A stretch of DNA of 10,792 nucleotides, taken from the NCBI GenBank assembly GCA_015711895.1, contig JACVJH010000386.1, forward strand, positions 1 to 10,792. Direction: 5' to 3'. The position numbers were made by a program, and so were the translations under genes. Source of the DNA: Candidatus Solincola tengchongensis. Lineage in GTDB: Bacteria; Actinomycetota; Geothermincolia; Geothermincolales; RBG-13-55-18. Shown here piece after piece: positions 1 through 6,529 of this stretch; position 1 is the first letter of the stretch, and each line of letters starts with the position of its first letter. Below the pieces are notes generated by a model. It was not told the origin of the DNA, did not search any database, and saw only the letters and a program-made list of their open reading frames with translations.

Positions 1-224
1 GAGGAGCAGCTGGTGGCGGTACAGGAGGGACATCCGGAAGAGGAGGCCGAGGAGCGGAAATCGCCGGAAGACGCGGAGCCGCTCTTGAACCCGAAGGAGG
101 AGAAGAGCTTCTTTATCTCCCTGCTCCCGCAGCGGGAACAACACTCGGCCGCATCGGACATGCTGCGGGCGAAATATTCGAAGGTCTCGCCACAATCACC
201 GCACTTGTACTCGTAGAAGGGCAT
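1..224 (-). CDS. FmdB-family zinc-ribbon protein (3' end cut by window edge)
   Basis: The frame opens MPFYEYKCGDCGETFEYF, the hallmark start of FmdB-type zinc-ribbon proteins (small, thought to be regulatory, role poorly known). Two zinc knuckles are visible: Cys8-x2-Cys11 and Cys29-x2-Cys32, with an extra Cys28. A Ser/Gly/Ala-rich linker follows, then a Cys-rich tail (GCPSCTATSC, about residues 64-73), also common in this family. 74 codons lie in the window and the C-terminus is lost off the left edge. I chose the ATG at 224 rather than the one at 230. The purine tract AAGGAAGG sits about 8 nt before 224 but only 2 nt before 230, and family members normally begin MP-Y-Y. The gene is divergent from everything to its right. 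The family call is secure; the biological role is not known. Confidence 0.88.
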   Translation of the reverse strand, partial: MPFYEYKCGDCGETFEYFARSMSDAAECCSRCGSREIKKLFSSFGFKSGSASSGDFRSSASSSGCPSCTATSCS

Positions 225-248
225 GACCATCACCTTCCTTTCGACTTC

Positions 249-277
249 ATTCTAATCTCCCGGACCTCTCGGGACAA
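249..277 (-). promoter_or_regulatory. Putative sigma70-like promoter of the FmdB-family gene
   Basis: On the minus strand, TTGTCC (277-272, 4 of 6 matches to the -35 consensus) is separated by exactly 17 nt from TAGAAT (254-249, 5 of 6 to the -10 consensus). Transcription would start near 242, leaving a leader of about 18 nt that includes the AAGGAAGG ribosome-binding tract. The position fits well, but such matches occur by chance, so this is only suggestive. Confidence 0.4.
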
Positions 278-325
278 TGACCCGTTCCGGGACTCTCTTC
301 CCTTCCGCCAGACGGTGCATGACAT

Positions 326-363
326 CGTTCAGCATGAGAGATCGCGTTCAGCATGAGAGATCG
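326..363. repeat. Perfect 19-bp tandem duplication (two copies)
   Basis: The unit CGTTCAGCATGAGAGATCG occurs twice head to tail (326-344 and 345-363), with one further matching base (C) after the second copy. There is no spacer and no third copy, so it is not a CRISPR array. A recent slippage or duplication event, or a paired binding site, would both explain it. Exact identity suggests it is recent or under selection. Confidence 0.9.
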
Positions 364-1067
364 CCTTCTTGCTCTTCCGTCTCTCTTGTTTTGTCAGGAC
401 GATAGGGTGGTCTATCGACCTTTTTCTGCCCGAAAACGCATACCGATACGATACATGGTCACCATGACCTTCATCGTCTCCCGGGCCGTATGTCGCCCCG
501 CTTCTTTCAGGTCGAACCTTGGAAAGTCACTCCCCGCGTCCTCCCGACCCGCCTATCGGTCCCGCCAGGGTGAGAGAGCAACCCATCAAATCTTCTCCAA
601 AACCCGAGCTCCTGCCCCATAGAGCAACGCCATCCTGCATTTTTCCTTGTCTTGCCGGGATGGCATGAGGAAGTTCTGTCCCATCATCCTTTGAGGGGCC
701 CGTGATATGGATGCAGCACCTCTCGGGACTCACCGCCCATTAGCCCACACGTTGCCGGACGGATGCGATATCATCTCCCGGGTTCGGATTGAATACCGGA
801 ATTCCACCCATTGACCACGTCGATCCTTCTACCCTTGAACGTACGCGGGGGTTAGTCCTACGGCGCGTAGCCCATACGGACCGAGGTTCTCTTGAAGAAG
901 GCAACGGAGACTTCGGCTCACTTTTGCTCCCCGGAGGAAGGGGCTCTGAGGCCAAAAAGAAAGCCCTGAAGGATGGGGGCATGGGATAACCGAACAACTT
1001 AGAAATTCTGTTTGGTCCATAGGTCATCACGCGAAGCACGGACTGCAACATATAGGGAGGTGGGGAT

Positions 1068-1304
1068 GTGCTGCGAGGACTGCGGCCTTGCGGGGGCTTA
1101 GGAAAGGCAAAAGTCCGGAGGCCCAACGTAACCATCGTCAGCAGGTATGAAAAAGGGCTCAGGGGCATGTTAGTCGAAGCCAGCGAGACCGTGTACCTGG
1201 TCGAGTCTCTGTCCGAGCGCATGGGTTATGGCATCTCGCGCCTGGTGATGGGGGCAAGCGCAAGCACTCCGCTCACTACACCCGGGGGCTCATACACAGA
1301 CTGA
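1068..1304 (+). CDS. Possible small hypothetical protein (78 aa)
   Basis: This is a GTG-start frame of 78 residues. A good Shine-Dalgarno-like tract, GGGAGGTG (1054-1061), ends about 6 nt before the GTG. By hand tally about 70% of codons end in G or C, intermediate between the spacer and the clear genes. Residues 26-60 have a balanced, protein-like composition (for example YEKGLRGMLVEASETVYLVE). I recognise no family and no motif. It overlaps an open plus-strand frame (1151-1930) in another phase, so the two could be parts of one frameshifted gene. It could equally be a chance frame in non-coding DNA. Confidence is low. Confidence 0.22.
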   Translation: MLRGLRPCGGLGKAKVRRPNVTIVSRYEKGLRGMLVEASETVYLVESLSERMGYGISRLVMGASASTPLTTPGGSYTD

Positions 1305-1369
1305 CGGCACTTACTGGTAAAGAGCCCGAGTCCGGTGATTTCCTGCGTCTCATAGCCTCCAATTGCGCC

Positions 1370-1930
1370 GTGCCGGGGTTGGGGAGGATCACCCGGTTGG
1401 ACTTCAACCCCGGTGAGGGTGCGGCACCGGAGATGAGAGACGAGTACAACCTTCCCATGGCCCGAGGCCAGCCGGAGGTATTCCTCGGGGCGGCAACCGG
1501 TAAGAGCCCGCATCTCGAGGGTTGTCCCAAGGTTGACGGACCCGACATGGAGGTGCGCCTCTCCGGTGGGGCTTCGACCTTCAAGAAGGGTCTCCATCCC
1601 CCCCACGGTCCCGGCGCAGACCGCATGAGGCCGGGCGGAAACGACGCAGGCCCGTGCGAGCGCTTGTCCTCGAGGCGGGTGAAGTATATTTTTATGCTCG
1701 AACCGTGTTCCGGAGGCAGAGCGGGCTCGCGAACACACAGGGATCCGGGCGCCCCGGCCCTCGCCCTCTGGGAGGAAAGGGTAAGAGGTGCGCGTTCGTT
1801 TTCCCTGAACCTTTTTCGAATGCGGGGATTGCCCGCCTCGCGCCGCGGTTCGGTCAAGAACCCTGCGTTTCATGAACGCCCCGAGGAAGGGGATAGGGAT
1901 ATGCCGGGCTGGAGATGGACAAGGGGATAA
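1370..1930 (+). CDS. Possible hypothetical ORF upstream of and overlapping the YfhO-GT2 gene
   Basis: An open plus-strand frame runs stop-free from 1151 to the TAA at 1928-1930. The first GTG is at 1370, giving 186 residues. A rough hand count puts third-position GC near 78%, with position 3 above position 1 above position 2, the pattern expected for genes in such a genome. This favours it over the codon-aligned minus-strand frame 1873-1226. Against it: no convincing ribosome-binding site at 1370, no recognised domain, and an Arg/Gly/Pro-rich composition typical of chance frames. It overlaps the start of the next gene by 16 nt, which would fit translational coupling. It could also be the remains of a decayed gene. 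I cannot assign a function. Confidence 0.25.
   Translation: MPGLGRITRLDFNPGEGAAPEMRDEYNLPMARGQPEVFLGAATGKSPHLEGCPKVDGPDMEVRLSGGASTFKKGLHPPHGPGADRMRPGGNDAGPCERLSSRRVKYIFMLEPCSGGRAGSRTHRDPGAPALALWEERVRGARSFSLNLFRMRGLPASRRGSVKNPAFHERPEEGDRDMPGWRWTRG
1395..1430. other. Two adjacent perfect small hairpins
   Basis: GGTTG-GACTT-CAACC (1395-1409) is followed directly by CCGGTG-(9 nt)-CACCGG (1410-1430). Both stems are perfect, and they abut in a region with no assured protein gene. They could belong to a structured RNA or be fortuitous in GC-rich DNA. No U-run follows, so these are not classical terminators. Confidence 0.35.
1664..1690 (+). promoter_or_regulatory. Weak candidate promoter for the 1915-7635 operon
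   Basis: TTGTCC (1664-1669) lies 15 nt before TATATT (1685-1690), within the only AT-rich patch upstream of the operon. With the overlapping TATTTT (1687-1692) as the -10, the spacing would be 17 nt. Either choice gives an untranslated leader of about 215-220 nt. The boxes are imperfect, and the site lies inside the doubtful open frame 1370-1930. Confidence 0.22.
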
Positions 1931-4900
1931 GGGTCATCGGGGGGAAGGAGGAGAGGAGGGTCTGGCCCTTTCTCCTCCTCGCGGCCACCGCTTTCCTCTT
2001 CTTCCGCCATCTCCTCCTCCTGCAGAAGGTCCCCTGGATCTCGGACATCAGGAACTATTACCTGCCCAACTGGGAATACCTCTCCAAGCTCCTGCGCAGC
2101 GGCCACTTCACCTTCTGGTGCCCCGGCATCTACTGCGGGTTCCCCCTCTTCGCCGACAGCGAGATGGGCATCTTCTATCCCCCCGGTACGTTGTTCATGC
2201 TCCTCCCCACCACGGCCGGATTCAATTATTTCCTGGTCCTCCACTACCTCCTGGGCGGGTGTTTCCTGTACCTCTACTGCCGCCTCCTCCGGCTGGGCCG
2301 TCCCGCTTCCTGTTTCGCTGCCGGCCCTTTCATGCTCTCGGGTTTCTTTCTCGCCCACCTTGTGCATCCCAACGTGGTGGCCACCACGGCTTGGGTGCCG
2401 CTCTTCCTCTACCTTTTGGAAAAAGCCCTCCGGGAGGACCGGCTATCTTTCCACCTCTTCGCCGGGGGAGTCCTGGGAATCCAGTTCCTGAGCGGGTTCC
2501 TCATGATACCCCTGATCGAGATCCTCCTTTCCTTCTTTTACCTCCTTTCCCACCCCGAGGTCTCATACCGGCACTCCCGCCTGAAGGCCTTGGTTCCCTG
2601 GGCCGGTTCCGTCGCCCTGGGCCTCGGACTGGGGATGGCGCAGAACCTCCCCAGCTATTACCTGGTGAACAACTCTTACCGGGCGGGCGGCCTCTCCTCC
2701 TCCCTTTCCAACGTGGGCAACCTTCCCGTACTCCAGCTGGCGGGCGCCTTCTTCCCGCGGGCCTTCGGAAGGGGCCTGGCCCAGAGCGGTTATCTCGGGG
2801 CCTGGACCTTCGAGGAGACCTATATCTATATAGGGATTCTTCCTCTCCTCTTCGCTCCCGCGGCCCTGATGAGGCCCCGCCGCTGGCCGGCCTCCTTCCT
2901 CTTTTGGGCGGGGGCGGCCTCGTTGCTTCTGAGCCTCGGCAACCAGGGGTTGCTATGGCCCATCCTGCGCCACCTCCCGGGCTTTCACGTGCTCAAGGGC
3001 CCGGGCCGCTTTTTCCTGGTGACCAACCTCTGCCTCCTTATCCTGGGGGCCATGGGCTTCGACCGCTGGAGGGAGGGGGAGCTGGAGTCGCGCCGGCAAC
3101 GTAGCCTGCGCAAGGGCTGGCTCGTCTTCGCGGTCGTATCCGGGGCCATCCTCGCCGTCCTCGTGACCCTCTACCGCACCGACTTCCTGCATTTCCGCGA
3201 CTTCGCCGCTGCGGTCAGCGGCCCGCTCCTCTCTGGCGTCAAGATCCCCGCCTCCCAGGTCCTGGAAGGTTTGGCCGTCTATTTCTCCTCCCCCCACACG
3301 GAAGTCGCCATCCCTCTCGGCCTCCTGGCGTTCTTCGCCTTTTTGATGGCTTATCCGAGAAGGAGTCACGTATCCAGGAGGACGGTGACCGCACTGGTGG
3401 TCGTCCTGGCCGTGCTGGACGTCTTCTATGTCGCCGGCCTGGTCCTCAAGCCGGTCCCCCGCAACCGCGCCGAGTACAGACCGCTGGTGGTGGAAGTCCT
3501 GGAGGAGGAGAGCGCCGGGGGCAGGGCGGCCTTGCTGGGGGAGCCGGGAGTGAAGCGGGGCGAGTTCGCCTTGGCCCCCAACCAGCTCCTCCCCTACGGG
3601 GTGGAGGACGCCTTCGGCTTCTCCACCATCCCCCCCGCCAGGTTGGACCGCCTTCTGGGGCTCCTCCAGACGGAACCCCGGGAGGGGGCCCTGGCCCTGA
3701 CCGGCGTGAAGGTGCTCTTCTCCAACCTGGTGAGGGTGCGGGGAACGGCATACGACCTGGGATTCCCCTTCACCTTCCCCGCTTGGGCGGGAGGGGTAAT
3801 TTACCAGGTGGATACCACGGTCAAGGGAAGGGAGCTCCGGCTGCTGCTGGACGGGCCCATTGTGGACCTGGAATCCCGGGGTACCGTCTGCCTGAAGATC
3901 CAGGCCCGCCGGGGAGGACGACTCCAGGACCTGCCCCTCCTGATACTGGAAAAGGACACCGGGGAGGAGGAGTACTTCCTCTCCGTGATGTACGACCAGG
4001 GACCGGTGGGCTTCCAGAGGGTTAGGTTCCGCTCCCCGGGTTACGGGGACGGGCGAGAGGCCCTGGAGATAAGGGTCCCCCTGCGACTGCGCCAGACCGA
4101 CCGCCTCACGGTCTTCGCCCTCTGCTCGGACGGTTTGCGGGGAAGCCGCCTTGCCGCCCTCAGCCTGGTGGACGAGGACGGCAGGGCCGTGCCCCTCTCG
4201 CCATGGACCCCACTTTACTCCGACGGGAGGTACGCCGCCTACCGAATGGACGAATACGCCCCTCCCGCCTTCGCCGCCCAAGAGGTGAGGTGGGTGGACG
4301 ACTGGAAGGCCGCCGTGGACCTGGCCTATGGCGAGGGATACCGCGATGGGGAGGTCATCCTCTGCAGCCCCGAGGTGGACCCCGAGACCAGGAGGAGGAT
4401 AGAGGACGTCTCCGAGACGGAAGAAGGGACGTTGGTCGAGGTCCTGCGGAGAGACGGTGACGAGCTGCTCCTCCGCACTTCGGGAGCCGGGGATTCGGTT
4501 CTGGTGCTCAACCAGGATTACCTGCCCGGCTGGAAGGCAGAAATCGACGGGGAGGAACACCCCCTCTTCTCCGCCTTCGGGTTCCTTACCGCCCTCTATC
4601 TCCCGGCGGGGGAGCATGTCGTCTCCCTGCGCTACCGGGCGCCGGGACTTCTCGCCGGAGGGACGATCAGCCTCCTTTCGCTGGCCGCCCTCATCGTCCT
4701 CCTGGCCCTCTCCCTGCGCTCGGAGCGGGCCCGTGAGCGAAGGAAGGAGGGACCGGAAGCCGCTTTCCCGGCGCCGGACATGGGGGGCATAAGCGCCTTC
4801 TTCCCCTGTTACAACGATTCCGCCACCATCGGGGAGGTGGTGGAGAAAGCCCTCGTTGTGCTGCGGGAACTGACCGACGACTACGAGGTCATCATCGTGG

Positions 4901-5481
4901 ACGACGGGAGCTCCGACGCCTCCGGCGCGGTCATCGATTCCATAGCCGCCGCCCACCGGGCGGTGAGGGTGGTACGGCACGACCGCAACCGCGGCTACGG
5001 CGCCGCGCTGCGCAGCGGCATAAAGACTTCTTCCAAAAAATGGATATTCTACACCGACAGCGATGGGCAGTACGACGTGGAGGATCTGAAAAAGCTCCAT
5101 GCCCTGACGGGAGCGGCCGATGTGGTCAACGGATACAAGGAATCCCGCAGCGATCCCTGGTACCGCGTGGTCCTGGGAAGTATTTACAACCGATTGGTGC
5201 ACGCTCTCTTCCGGATTCCCATCCGGGACGTGGACTGCGATTTCCGTCTCATGCGCGGGGACCTGGCCCGTGGCCTCGACTTGCGCTCAGAGGGTGGCTC
5301 CATCTGCGTGGAACTGGTGAAGGGCCTGCAGGCCGCGGGCGCCGTGTTCGCCGAGGTGCCCGTCCGCCACCTGCCCCGCCGAGAAGGAAAGAGCCAGTTC
5401 TTCCGTTTCCGGAATCTGCTTGCCATGGTGAGGGGCGATGTTTCATTATGGATACGGTTGTGGCGGAAGGGAGAAATCTGA
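1915..5481 (+). CDS. YfhO-like membrane glycosyltransferase fused to a GT2 polyprenyl-phosphate sugar transferase
   Basis: This 1188-residue protein has two parts. Residues 1-935 resemble YfhO-type GT-C glycosyltransferases. A first membrane segment (17-36) is followed by the extracytoplasmic motif SDIRNYYLPNWEY (43-55, Asp44) and FADSEMGIFYPP (79-90). About eleven more helices run to residue 510, then a ~400-residue exposed domain with the typical YfhO end DYLPGWKAEIDG (868-879), and a last helix (911-934). Residues 956-1188 form a complete GT2 fold of the GtrB/CsbB/ArnC/DPM type: FFPCYN, nucleotide-binding VDDGSSD (DDG at 996-998), GYGAALRSG, the metal-binding TDSDGQYD (DSD 1048-1050), and the late VDCDFRL and RREGKSQF motifs. 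It lacks the C-terminal helices of CsbB, so the YfhO part probably anchors it. In characterised systems the GT2 makes polyprenyl-P-sugar and the GT-C protein uses it outside the membrane; here both are inferred to be joined. The ATG at 1915 is the only plausible start after the in-frame TAG at 1894-1896, though its ribosome-binding site is poor (GGAG abuts it). Confidence 0.9.
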   Translation: MDKGIRVIGGKEERRVWPFLLLAATAFLFFRHLLLLQKVPWISDIRNYYLPNWEYLSKLLRSGHFTFWCPGIYCGFPLFADSEMGIFYPPGTLFMLLPTTAGFNYFLVLHYLLGGCFLYLYCRLLRLGRPASCFAAGPFMLSGFFLAHLVHPNVVATTAWVPLFLYLLEKALREDRLSFHLFAGGVLGIQFLSGFLMIPLIEILLSFFYLLSHPEVSYRHSRLKALVPWAGSVALGLGLGMAQNLPSYYLVNNSYRAGGLSSSLSNVGNLPVLQLAGAFFPRAFGRGLAQSGYLGAWTFEETYIYIGILPLLFAPAALMRPRRWPASFLFWAGAASLLLSLGNQGLLWPILRHLPGFHVLKGPGRFFLVTNLCLLILGAMGFDRWREGELESRRQRSLRKGWLVFAVVSGAILAVLVTLYRTDFLHFRDFAAAVSGPLLSGVKIPASQVLEGLAVYFSSPHTEVAIPLGLLAFFAFLMAYPRRSHVSRRTVTALVVVLAVLDVFYVAGLVLKPVPRNRAEYRPLVVEVLEEESAGGRAALLGEPGVKRGEFALAPNQLLPYGVEDAFGFSTIPPARLDRLLGLLQTEPREGALALTGVKVLFSNLVRVRGTAYDLGFPFTFPAWAGGVIYQVDTTVKGRELRLLLDGPIVDLESRGTVCLKIQARRGGRLQDLPLLILEKDTGEEEYFLSVMYDQGPVGFQRVRFRSPGYGDGREALEIRVPLRLRQTDRLTVFALCSDGLRGSRLAALSLVDEDGRAVPLSPWTPLYSDGRYAAYRMDEYAPPAFAAQEVRWVDDWKAAVDLAYGEGYRDGEVILCSPEVDPETRRRIEDVSETEEGTLVEVLRRDGDELLLRTSGAGDSVLVLNQDYLPGWKAEIDGEEHPLFSAFGFLTALYLPAGEHVVSLRYRAPGLLAGGTISLLSLAALIVLLALSLRSERARERRKEGPEAAFPAPDMGGISAFFPCYNDSATIGEVVEKALVVLRELTDDYEVIIVDDGSSDASGAVIDSIAAAHRAVRVVRHDRNRGYGAALRSGIKTSSKKWIFYTDSDGQYDVEDLKKLHALTGAADVVNGYKESRSDPWYRVVLGSIYNRLVHALFRIPIRDVDCDFRLMRGDLARGLDLRSEGGSICVELVKGLQAAGAVFAEVPVRHLPRREGKSQFFRFRNLLAMVRGDVSLWIRLWRKGEI

Positions 5482-5482
5482 C

Positions 5483-6529
5483 ATGCGGGACGGGCAAAGG
5501 CTGGAGGAGTTTTACCGCGACCGCCGGGTTCTGGTCACCGGGGGCCTGGGGTTCATCGGGAGCAACCTGGTACGCCGCCTGGTGGGCCTGGGCTCACGGG
5601 TGACGGTCATCGACGCCTGTTTCCCTGACCAGGGAGCGAACCTCTACAACCTGGAGGGCGTGCTGGAGGAGATCACTTTGGTGGTCTCGGACATCGGCGC
5701 CACCCGCACGGTAATCGAACATCTCCCCGAACAGGAGGTGGTCTTCAACCTCGCCGCCTGCGTGAGCCACGTGGGCTCCCTTCACCACCCCCTGCGGGAT
5801 CTCAAAAGGAACTGCGTAAGCCAGCTGCGCTTCCTGTGCGCCCTCGCGGAACTGAACCCCGGGGTCTCGGTCATCTACACCGGATCCCGGAGCCAGTACG
5901 GCAGCCCTCTTTATCTCCCCATGGACGAGGACCACCCCCTCCGCCCCGTGGACATCAACGGGGTGCACAAGACCGCGGTGGAGGAATACCACCGCATCCT
6001 CCACGAACAGGGGCGCATCCGCTACCTATCCCTGCGCCTCACCAACATCTTCGGGCCCCGCCACCAGATGATGCACGACGGGCAGGGGTTCCTTAACTGG
6101 TTCATCCGCCTCGGCCTGCAGGGCAAGGAGATACGCGTCTTCGGGGACGGGACACAGGCCAGGGATTTCCTCTACGTGGAGGACGCCGTGGAGGTCCTGC
6201 TCCTGGCCGCCGCCGACGCGGAATGCAGGGGCATGTCCCTCAACCTGGCCTCCGGGAAATCCATCACCGTGGCCGAGGCGGCCCAGGCGGTGAGCGAGGA
6301 GGCGGGAACCGAATGGACACTGGTCCCCTATCCACCGGAACGCGCCAGCGTGGAGCCCGGTGACGTGGTGCTGGACATATCTCGCCTGCGGGCCGCCCTG
6401 GACTGGGAACCTCGCTGGGATTTCCGCGCCGGGTTGCAGGAGACCATCGCCTTCTACCGCATGCACGGCGAACACTACTTCCGCCCCTCCGAGACAAAGC
6501 CGTCACTCATCCGGAAGAGGCCGATTTGA
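5483..6529 (+). CDS. Extended SDR NAD-dependent sugar epimerase/dehydratase
   Basis: This 348-residue protein has the Rossmann NAD(P) motif VLVTGGLGFIGSN (16-28, Gly20/23/26), a typical second-strand acid (VIDA), NLAA, and the active-site Ser region YTGSRSQYG (Ser135/Ser137). It also has LRLTNIFGPRH and the C-terminal substrate-domain motifs VFGDGTQARDFLYVEDAV and LNLASGK. Length and order match extended SDRs acting on nucleotide sugars. The YxxxK catalytic motif reads INGVHK, with Asn159 where Tyr is expected and Lys163 kept, so the exact reaction (epimerisation, oxidation or dehydration) cannot be stated. I prefer the ATG at 5483, one base after the upstream stop, with GGGAG 9 nt before it. 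The in-phase ATG at 5438 lies inside the upstream gene and would add residues not typical of the family. It is likely translationally coupled to its neighbours and would supply a keto-sugar for the aminotransferase that follows. Confidence 0.87.
   Translation: MRDGQRLEEFYRDRRVLVTGGLGFIGSNLVRRLVGLGSRVTVIDACFPDQGANLYNLEGVLEEITLVVSDIGATRTVIEHLPEQEVVFNLAACVSHVGSLHHPLRDLKRNCVSQLRFLCALAELNPGVSVIYTGSRSQYGSPLYLPMDEDHPLRPVDINGVHKTAVEEYHRILHEQGRIRYLSLRLTNIFGPRHQMMHDGQGFLNWFIRLGLQGKEIRVFGDGTQARDFLYVEDAVEVLLLAAADAECRGMSLNLASGKSITVAEAAQAVSEEAGTEWTLVPYPPERASVEPGDVVLDISRLRAALDWEPRWDFRAGLQETIAFYRMHGEHYFRPSETKPSLIRKRPI

Larger units (their letters stand above)
231..1067. other. Gene-sparse region with no recognisable coding sequence
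   Basis: No frame here gives a protein I recognise. The reading frames have a third-position GC near 50% in the stretches I tallied by hand (for example 789-989), clearly below the neighbouring real genes. Stops interrupt the plus frames. On the minus strand, one frame from 1873 down to 527 is broken only by stops at 1226-1228 and 740-742, but its codon pattern is also not coding-like. I looked for tRNA T-loop motifs, tmRNA, RNase P and rRNA signatures and saw none. Contents are the FmdB-gene promoter, a 19-bp tandem repeat and a short palindrome (CATGGT-c-ACCATG, 454-466). The region may be decayed genes or a long leader or untranslated RNA. Confidence 0.6.

Noticed and set aside
326..363. 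Possible CRISPR repeats
   Set aside because: Only two copies, directly adjacent without spacers.
775..800. GGTTCGGATT resembling a tRNA T-loop
   Set aside because: The flanking bases do not form a T-stem and no acceptor stem, D-arm or anticodon arm is found around it.
1226..1873. 215-codon minus-strand frame, plus its continuation 1222-740 and 733-527 in the same phase
   Set aside because: Third-position GC is only about 56% by hand tally and no motif is recognisable. The codon-aligned plus-strand frame has the more coding-like pattern. Kept only as part of the finding on the unexplained spacer.
1872..3104. 410-codon plus-strand frame, Pro/Arg/Leu rich
   Set aside because: It overlaps the YfhO coding sequence in another phase and its composition is typical of an out-of-frame shadow.
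2953..5202. 749-codon open frame on the minus strand
   Set aside because: It lies fully antisense to the YfhO-GT2 gene, has a Gly/Glu/Val/His-rich shadow composition, and no recognisable domain; it follows from the GC-rich codon use of the plus-strand gene.
5438..5482. Upstream ATG extension of the SDR gene
   Set aside because: It lies within the GT2-encoding end of the upstream gene and has a poorer ribosome-binding context than the ATG at 5483.
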